Below are positions 28,375-33,932 of a DNA stretch of 33,932 nt, piece by piece. This DNA comes from Oscillospiraceae bacterium (lineage in GTDB: Bacteria; Bacillota; Clostridia; Oscillospirales; Ruminococcaceae), in the NCBI GenBank assembly GCA_017521825.1, contig JAFXBK010000060.1, forward strand, positions 1 through 33,932. Direction: 5' to 3'. Positions within the stretch are counted from its first letter, which is position 1; every line of letters starts with the position of its first letter. Under the pieces are notes generated by a model. That model was given only the letters and a program-made list of their open reading frames with translations, searched no databases and had not been told where the DNA came from. The position numbers and the translations under genes were made by a program.

Positions 28375-28497
28375 GCACCGTTTTATTCTGCACACAGGGC
28401 ATTTGAGCATAGCCATTACCGAAAAACGATTATTTCCCGTACTCAAAATTTTACACAAAATTTTCCCGAAGAAAAATTGGATTATCGAAATAAAATA

Positions 28498-28529
28498 ACC
28501 GGAGGGCTTCCGCCCTCCGGTCATTTTTT
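28498..28529. terminator. Terminator between dapA and the PstS-like gene
   Basis: ACCGGAGGGC (28498-28507) / GCCCTCCGGT (28512-28521) with a TTCC loop, then CATTTTTTT. It overlaps the end of the convergent PstS-like gene. Confidence 0.9.
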
Positions 28530-29713
28530 TAGTTTATTCCAACATATCCCGTTTTTTCGATTATTTCCTGACCTTCTTCGGAAAGGATCCAGTCAATAAG
28601 TTTTTCAACGTTTTCATTATCGTTTCCTTCCCAGGTTACGGCATAAAGCGGACCGGTTATCGGGTAACTTCCGTTTTTAATGTTTTCTGCCGTCGGCGCA
28701 ACACCATCGATGCTTAAAATTTTTATATCCGGATTTTTTATGATTCCTTCAAGATAATATCTGAAAGAAAAACCGATGGAATTTGATTTGCTTCTGTAAT
28801 CGGAAACCAGCTCAACAATTCCAACCATTAAATCATCGACCATTTCCGTCGGAGCTTCCATAATTTCTTTTCCGTCCATAAAACGGATAAGCATGCTCTG
28901 GCTTCCGCTTCCTTCGTTGCGCTGATAGGCGGCAATTTCTTCGTTTTTACCGCCAATCTGGCTCCAGTTTGTAATTTCTCCCGAATATATTCCCTGAACC
29001 TGTTCGGTAGTAAGGTTATCTATCGGGTTATCTTTATGGACAAAGAAAACGAATGCGTCATAACCAATCGGCGCATAAACAAATTCCGTTCCGTGATATT
29101 TTGCCTCTTCTATCTGTTCTTCCGACGGATATGCACCGAAGAAAATATCCGTTTGTCTTTCTCCAAGAAGTTTATAGCCGCCAATGGTGTTGTTATATTC
29201 AAAAACCCCGTCCCAAAGTTCGGTTGTTTTTGGATAAACCGCGTTTACAAAAGCGGAATAAACCGGAAAAACCGCCGCAGCGCCGTCAATTTTCGGAAGA
29301 TTTTCCGTTAATTTAAGGCTTGCTTCATCTTCAAGAGTTACTATTTTAGAATCGTCTTTAAAAGGAAGATATTCGCTTACAGCTATATTCGGCGTTGTGT
29401 TTATCGTTATGCTTTTGTCGTACTGATCTATTCCGATGTTTATTCCAACCGCAACAACAAAAACAGCCGCAACAACCGCCCATATTTTAAGAAGCTTTTT
29501 TCTGTTGTTGAACCAGATTAAAGTTAAAAGAAAAACCGGAACTATCAGTACAGCGATATATTCCAAAACAACGTTTACTGTTATTCCGGTATTCAGAGAA
29601 AAAATTAAAAGAATAAAGAGATAAAAAAGCGAAACCACCGGCACCGCCAAAGTAAGAATTATTTTTAATATAATTTCCGTTCTTTTGGATATTGGTGAAT
29701 CGAATTTATTCAT
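28529..29713 (-). CDS. Membrane-anchored PstS-like substrate-binding protein
   Basis: A 394-aa protein with three membrane helices in the first 110 residues (IILKIILTLAVPVVSLFYLF, IAVLIVPVFLLTLIWF and IWAVVAAVFVVAVGINIGI), then a periplasmic-type binding domain of the phosphate-binding kind: GAYPSEEQIEE, YDAFVFFVHKDNPIDNLTTE with QVQGIYSGEITNWSQIGGK, and RNEGSGSQSMLIRFM. The domain fits PBP-like 2 (PF12849). PstS proteins are usually lipoproteins; here it is fused to a multi-pass anchor and no pst transport genes are next to it, so a sensing role is possible. The ATG at 29713 follows AAAGGGGG. Confidence 0.82.
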   Translation of the reverse strand: MNKFDSPISKRTEIILKIILTLAVPVVSLFYLFILLIFSLNTGITVNVVLEYIAVLIVPVFLLTLIWFNNRKKLLKIWAVVAAVFVVAVGINIGIDQYDKSITINTTPNIAVSEYLPFKDDSKIVTLEDEASLKLTENLPKIDGAAAVFPVYSAFVNAVYPKTTELWDGVFEYNNTIGGYKLLGERQTDIFFGAYPSEEQIEEAKYHGTEFVYAPIGYDAFVFFVHKDNPIDNLTTEQVQGIYSGEITNWSQIGGKNEEIAAYQRNEGSGSQSMLIRFMDGKEIMEAPTEMVDDLMVGIVELVSDYRSKSNSIGFSFRYYLEGIIKNPDIKILSIDGVAPTAENIKNGSYPITGPLYAVTWEGNDNENVEKLIDWILSEEGQEIIEKTGYVGIN

Positions 29714-29737
29714 AATGTTTCCCCCTTTCTTTGTTTC

Positions 29738-29766
29738 ATAATACAATCAAAACCTTTCTTTTTCAA
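29738..29766 (-). promoter_or_regulatory. Promoter of the PstS-like gene
   Basis: Minus strand TTGAAA (29761-29766), 17-bp spacer, TATTAT (29738-29743). Confidence 0.75.
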
Positions 29767-29830
29767 TGATATAGGCAAAATCTTAAACAAAAATTAATAA
29801 TTACAACAAAAATTTGATTTGCTTTATAAG

Positions 29831-29859
29831 TTGTATATTATATTGAAATATGTTAAAAT
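29831..29859 (+). promoter_or_regulatory. Promoter of the ABC transporter operon
   Basis: TTGTAT (29831-29836), 17-bp spacer, TAAAAT (29854-29859) with an extended TGT. Divergent from the PstS-like gene. Confidence 0.75.
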
Positions 29860-29897
29860 AACAAAGGTTTTTATTTTTTATGAAAAGAGGTCGAAAA

Positions 29898-32800
29898 ATG
29901 CGAAAAATTGCCCTTCGCGGTCTTATCGGACAAAAGCGCAATACCCTTTTGCTTTGGAGCGTTGTTGCCCTTGCTTTTCTTTTTCTTGTTCTTTCAACAA
30001 CTTTAATAACTTCCCTTCAGGAAACCGATGAACAGCAAAGAAACAACACCTACGGAAAATGGCAGGTGATGGTTTCGGATTCCGACCTTACCGGAATTGA
30101 ATTTGATGACAAAAGTTCAAAAACCTTCCTTTCCGACGATGTTCTTTCCGAAATAACTTCTTTTTCGGAAAATCCAATCGTTCTTCCGATGGTTTCCGTT
30201 TCGGGAATTGATTATTTTTCCGGCGATAACAAATATTACATAACCCCGTTTTCCGAAGATTTCGCAAGCACCGGAAACCTTACCCTTAAAGAAGGAAAAT
30301 GGCCGGAATCAAAAAACGAAATTGCTCTTGAATATGCTCGCCTTTCCTCCCTTAACCTTAAGCTTGGCGACAGCTTCACCGTTGTTTCACAGGTACATAT
30401 TCCCGCAAATGATGAATATCTCGCAAGGCTTGATGAAATTATCGAACTTTCAAAAGAAGATATACTGGCCGAAGGCAAAGATATTTATCAGCGCAAGGCA
30501 TGGAAAGATTACAACCCTTCCATTCTTAATTTTAACAAACCGGTTTACGAGGAATTTTTCACTTTCTATCAGTCCCAGCGCGAAGGAAGCCTTATTGCAA
30601 TGGTGCTTTCCGATGATGCACATCCGGATGGACAGATAATTCCTTTTGATGAAATGACGGAAGAACAGTTTATAAAAACATATTCGTTCTTCGTGAACAG
30701 TTTTTCCGATACCGGAACAAACATAACCGAATATATGGAAAAACACATGACCGAAGAGGAAAAGGCTTTTTATTTCGGTCCCACCGCCGACCTTATCGGT
30801 TACGAAAACCTTAACGTGCGTACCACTGTCAATAAAAGGGATATTATTATACATATTCCTTTTACCTATACCGTTTGCGGCGTTGTGGATACTTTTTCCG
30901 ACAGATGGGATACGGGAATGCTTCCCCTTCCAAGCGGATTTATAACAAGCGAAAACTATGATGTCTATATCGGCGCGCAGGAAAAAGTTGTTGAAAAATA
31001 TTATAATTTTGCATTTAAGCCTTATAACAAAATTGTTTTCCTTTCTTCTGAAAAAACTTCGCCCCGTGAACTTTGGGAAAATTGCAGAACCGTTTTAAAC
31101 AGCCGTCTTAACGAAAACCGTCTTATTGCTGAAGACAGCATTTATTCTCCTTTTGATTTTTCCGAACTTCGCCTTAACCGTTATTCCTATCCGTCTTCTT
31201 CCGAAGGAAGCGGACAAACCCTTACCCTTGTTACAATAATACTTTTTATAACAACGGTTTCCGCCGTTTTCCAGATTTTCTTTACCCAGATGAGAAAACG
31301 CCTCCGCCGAATTGTTCTTATGAAATCCATCGGCGCGGAAAGCCGCCAGATCGGACAGATGCTCCTTTGGGAATTTTTCTATTTTTGGGTCACAACTCTT
31401 CCTGTCGGAACTTTCTTTGGCCTTTTCGGCGCGCATCTTACGGTTTTCTTCCTTGAAAAAGCCCAGCAAAGGGATATAATTTATACAATAGACCCAACAA
31501 TTCTTCTTTTCGCAGTTCTTGCGGGAACTCTTGCGCTTTTTATAGGAATGATGATTCCCAGCATAATGGCAATCGGCGTTCCGCTTACCGGAAGAACCTC
31601 GAGGAAAAAGCCCCTTGCTCCGCCCAAAAAAGATGTTCAGCAGAATTTTTTGAATGTAACTCTCCGCGGACTTTTTGCAAACCGCGGAAGAACCTTCGGA
31701 AATGCAGCGCTTTGCATTTTTATGATGCTTATCATGACCCTTTGCATATTTATCGGTTTCCGGTTTATGACGCCTTACCGCGAAACTGTAGAGCGCGATA
31801 ATCGTCCGGATTATTTCCTTCAGCTTCCTTTTTCCGCTTCGGACAGGCAGCTTCCGGAATACATCGAGGAACTTGAAGCACTCGGAGTTTGCGAAAGCAT
31901 TGAAGTTCAGCGCACCGCTCAGGATGCGGTTTTGAGTAAAGATTCCGTCGAAAGTTTTCTTCTTGAAAGAGCTTTCGGAAACGATATGAAGGTTATAACG
32001 GACAGCTTCGGCGCGCCGGATTTTGAAGGTTACCCGATCGAACTTTATGCGGTTTCTTCCGATAGCGAATTTTTCGAAAAATTCAACGCCGCCGCAACAG
32101 TCGGATCACTTGATAAGGAAGCCTTTGAAGCCGGAAACGAAGTTCTTGTTATGATTCCGCTTTATAAGGACAACGGAAAAGGCGAAGAATTCGCCGAGGG
32201 AACAGGTTGGGAACGAGTTTCTTCCTCCGGAATCGATACAACTTTTTACGAAGAATATAAGCACATCTATAAAAAAGACGGTGGCCTTTCCGTTGGCGAT
32301 AAAATAACCATCGGCGCGCAGACGCGTTATGTCGGCGGAATAAAATATGATTATAAAATCGTGACCGATACCGCAAGAGTCGGCGCAATAATCTATTATT
32401 TCCCCGACGAAGGCGTTTGGCCCATAAGCGGTTCCGCCGAAGGCTACCAGATAGTTTGTTCCTCCAAATTTGCCGGACATATCCTTCCCAACTCCATGCG
32501 AACCCGCTCTTCCAACGAGATCCGTTCCTTTAAAATAATGTACGTATCCAGCGGTTACGGAACAACCGATTTTTACATCAACGCCAAGGAAGGTCTTTCA
32601 AAATATGACGTTGACACGGCTCTTCTTGTTTACGGAAGAAGCGAATATATGGATATTGAATTTTACCACGAAAGCAACAGCAAACTTCTTCAGGACGCAA
32701 TAAACAATATCCTTCTGGTTTGCCTTCTTGGTTTAACGGCGGTTCTTCTTGCGCTTATGATTTTTGCGAACACGATTTCTTCCGATATTGAACAGGAAAG

Positions 32801-33107
32801 AAATAAAATCGGAATTTTGCAGTCCCTTGGAGTAAGCAATAAGCAGCTTATAAAACGCCAGCTTTATATTGGTCTTGCGGTTTCCGGCGGAGCTGTTTTC
32901 ATCGCAAATATCCTTCTCTGGTGCGGGGTTGCGCTTTACGCCCTTCTTTCCGATGCGGTGCTCGGAAATCTCCTTTGGGGATATCCCTGGTGGCTCCATT
33001 TTATCGCCTGCGTGGTACTTGCCGCCGTTATCACCGTTCTTTATATAATTCCTATGAAAAGCATCCAGAAATATCTTCCCATTGAAAACATAAAAACAAG
33101 AAAGTGA
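29898..33107 (+). CDS. FtsX-like (MacB-type) ABC transporter permease
   Basis: A 1069-aa permease made of two FtsX-type halves. Helix 1 (LLLWSVVALAFLFLVLSTTL) is followed by a large extracytoplasmic part of about 380 residues, then three helices (about 435-570, including IILFITTVSAVFQIFFTQM). A second half begins near NVTLRGLFANRGRTFGNAAL, has another large external part and ends with three helices (LLVCLLGLTAVLLALMIF and two more). This is the type used for lipid, peptide or bacitracin-type antibiotic export and sensing, or lipoprotein handling. The ATG at 29898 follows GAGGT; the ATG six codons earlier lacks a site. The ATPase gene follows after 11 bases. Confidence 0.9.
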   Translation: MRKIALRGLIGQKRNTLLLWSVVALAFLFLVLSTTLITSLQETDEQQRNNTYGKWQVMVSDSDLTGIEFDDKSSKTFLSDDVLSEITSFSENPIVLPMVSVSGIDYFSGDNKYYITPFSEDFASTGNLTLKEGKWPESKNEIALEYARLSSLNLKLGDSFTVVSQVHIPANDEYLARLDEIIELSKEDILAEGKDIYQRKAWKDYNPSILNFNKPVYEEFFTFYQSQREGSLIAMVLSDDAHPDGQIIPFDEMTEEQFIKTYSFFVNSFSDTGTNITEYMEKHMTEEEKAFYFGPTADLIGYENLNVRTTVNKRDIIIHIPFTYTVCGVVDTFSDRWDTGMLPLPSGFITSENYDVYIGAQEKVVEKYYNFAFKPYNKIVFLSSEKTSPRELWENCRTVLNSRLNENRLIAEDSIYSPFDFSELRLNRYSYPSSSEGSGQTLTLVTIILFITTVSAVFQIFFTQMRKRLRRIVLMKSIGAESRQIGQMLLWEFFYFWVTTLPVGTFFGLFGAHLTVFFLEKAQQRDIIYTIDPTILLFAVLAGTLALFIGMMIPSIMAIGVPLTGRTSRKKPLAPPKKDVQQNFLNVTLRGLFANRGRTFGNAALCIFMMLIMTLCIFIGFRFMTPYRETVERDNRPDYFLQLPFSASDRQLPEYIEELEALGVCESIEVQRTAQDAVLSKDSVESFLLERAFGNDMKVITDSFGAPDFEGYPIELYAVSSDSEFFEKFNAAATVGSLDKEAFEAGNEVLVMIPLYKDNGKGEEFAEGTGWERVSSSGIDTTFYEEYKHIYKKDGGLSVGDKITIGAQTRYVGGIKYDYKIVTDTARVGAIIYYFPDEGVWPISGSAEGYQIVCSSKFAGHILPNSMRTRSSNEIRSFKIMYVSSGYGTTDFYINAKEGLSKYDVDTALLVYGRSEYMDIEFYHESNSKLLQDAINNILLVCLLGLTAVLLALMIFANTISSDIEQERNKIGILQSLGVSNKQLIKRQLYIGLAVSGGAVFIANILLWCGVALYALLSDAVLGNLLWGYPWWLHFIACVVLAAVITVLYIIPMKSIQKYLPIENIKTRK

Positions 33108-33118
33108 GGTCTTTGAAT

Positions 33119-33811
33119 ATGGATATTTTAAGAACCGAAGGTCTCTATAAAACATATAACGAGGGAAGCGAAAACGAAGTTCATGCGTTAAGACCTCTTG
33201 ATATTTCCATTGAAGAAGGAGTTTTCTATGCCATAATCGGCCGAAGCGGCTCGGGAAAATCCACCCTTCTCCAGATTCTTGGCGGACTTGACAGGCCTTC
33301 CGGAGGAAAACTTTTTATTGAAGATAAAAGCATTTTTGATTTGAGCAATAACGAACTTTGCCGCCTTCGCAGACAGCGAATCGGCTTTGTTTTCCAGGCA
33401 TATAACCTTCTTGAAGAACATACCGTAAAAGAAAACATTCTAATGCCGCTTCATCTTGACGGAAGGGACATTGAACCGGAATTCCTAAATGAACTTGTTG
33501 AAGCTTTGGAAATCAGCGATAAGCTCGATCGCTACCCGGATCAGCTTTCCGGCGGAGAACAGCAAAGGGTTGCAATCGCCCGTGCGCTGGCTTCAAAACC
33601 GGCTATTTTGCTTGCGGACGAGCCCACCGGAAACCTTGACCCCAAGACCGGCGACCAGGTTCTACGCCATTTAAAAGCCCTTGCGGCGCGTTTCCACCAG
33701 ACCATACTTCTTGTTACCCACGATATGGAAATTGCCGGAATGGCGGACAGAGTTATCCGCCTTCATAATGGCGAAGTAATTGAAACAAAAGATAGTCATG
33801 ACCACCCCTAA
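33119..33811 (+). CDS. ABC transporter ATP-binding protein (MacB/LolD type)
   Basis: A 230-aa ATPase with Walker A GRSGSGKST, Q-loop VFQAYNLLEEHTVKENI, signature LSGGEQQRVAIARAL, Walker B ILLADEPTGNLDP and H-loop TILLVTHDMEIA. It powers the FtsX-like permease immediately upstream. The ATG at 33119 has GTGAGGT eight bases upstream. The last residues (DSHDHP) and the stop lie inside a CCACCCC/GGGGTGG hairpin, so the 3' end may have been set by an inserted repeat. Confidence 0.93.
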   Translation: MDILRTEGLYKTYNEGSENEVHALRPLDISIEEGVFYAIIGRSGSGKSTLLQILGGLDRPSGGKLFIEDKSIFDLSNNELCRLRRQRIGFVFQAYNLLEEHTVKENILMPLHLDGRDIEPEFLNELVEALEISDKLDRYPDQLSGGEQQRVAIARALASKPAILLADEPTGNLDPKTGDQVLRHLKALAARFHQTILLVTHDMEIAGMADRVIRLHNGEVIETKDSHDHP

Positions 33812-33841
33812 AAGGGGTGGCTTGGAACGCCCTGTAAGGGC
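33802..33841 (+). repeat. Pair of small GC-rich hairpins at the 3' end of the ABC operon
   Basis: CCACCCC (33802-33808) / GGGGTGG (33814-33820) with the stop codon in the loop, then GCCCT (33829-33833) / AGGGC (33837-33841). There is no T-tract, so it is not a typical terminator. It resembles the edge of a small dispersed repeat or of an IS200/IS605-like element cut by the window end. No further gene is visible to the right edge. Confidence 0.45.
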
Positions 33842-33932
33842 TTGTTGCTTGCTGCACCTTAAAGATGCTGAAATAATTTAATTAGCAAAATCTATTTTGT
33901 TCTTTGCAAATTTACCGCTTGATTTTGTTTTA

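Noticed and set aside
1988-28410. TTGAGCAC as a KOPS-like polar motif pointing at dif
   Set aside because: Orientation does not flip at the dif-like site: both strands are used on both sides, with a mild plus bias to the right. Enrichment stands, polarity does not.

Overview
The window looks like a chromosomal segment of an anaerobic, spore-forming Clostridia bacterium (Oscillospiraceae-like; genus not determinable). The pointers are GGAGG-type ribosome sites, moderately low GC, a SCIFF peptide with its radical SAM maturase, a germination amidase of the CwlD type, a SpoIIM-like protein, a YerC/TrpR-like regulator, a TIGR04086 membrane protein beside yajC, and rubredoxin.

Left host part (1-13038): the 3' part of tyrS; a radical SAM protein; a small membrane protein followed by a cobalamin nucleotide-loop operon (cobT, cobU, cobS, a short second CobU-like kinase, cobC); on the minus strand an ECF-type sigma factor with its DUF4179 partner, a TIM-barrel protein, tRNA-Val and a methyltransferase behind a YerC-like regulator; then cwlD, radA and a DUF6873 protein.

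Central part (13039-18896): a complete-looking 5.8-kb filamentous phage (inovirus) prophage. It carries a pMV158-type HUH Rep with a probable nick-site hairpin, a possible ssDNA-binding protein, a divergent ribbon-helix-helix repressor with a palindrome at the facing promoter, a Zot/pI ATPase, a 58-aa major coat protein, six small membrane proteins of the virion or assembly module, and a long secreted minor-coat protein that is frameshifted in a hexanucleotide repeat. The phage sits inside a dif-like palindrome lying only 27 bp upstream of the host xer recombinase gene. The right junction keeps a perfect 11-6-11 palindrome; the left junction has the divergent phage half-site. Insertion separates a strong host promoter (12997-13026) from xer, and also splits the phage replication module from its structural module.

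Right host part (18897-33932): xer, a convergent spoIIM-like gene, the SCIFF maturase and peptide, TIGR04086, yajC and tgt (minus strand), an XRE regulator and rubredoxin, queA (minus; tgt and queA both serve queuosine), asd and dapA (lysine/diaminopimelate), a membrane-anchored PstS-like protein (minus), and a MacB-type ABC permease and ATPase at the right edge.

Two signals cut across genes. The octamer TTGAGCAC occurs 14 times where about one is expected, and clusters in the phage intergenic region. Two genes (dapA and the TIGR04086 gene) have their Shine-Dalgarno built into the 3' arm of the upstream terminator hairpin.
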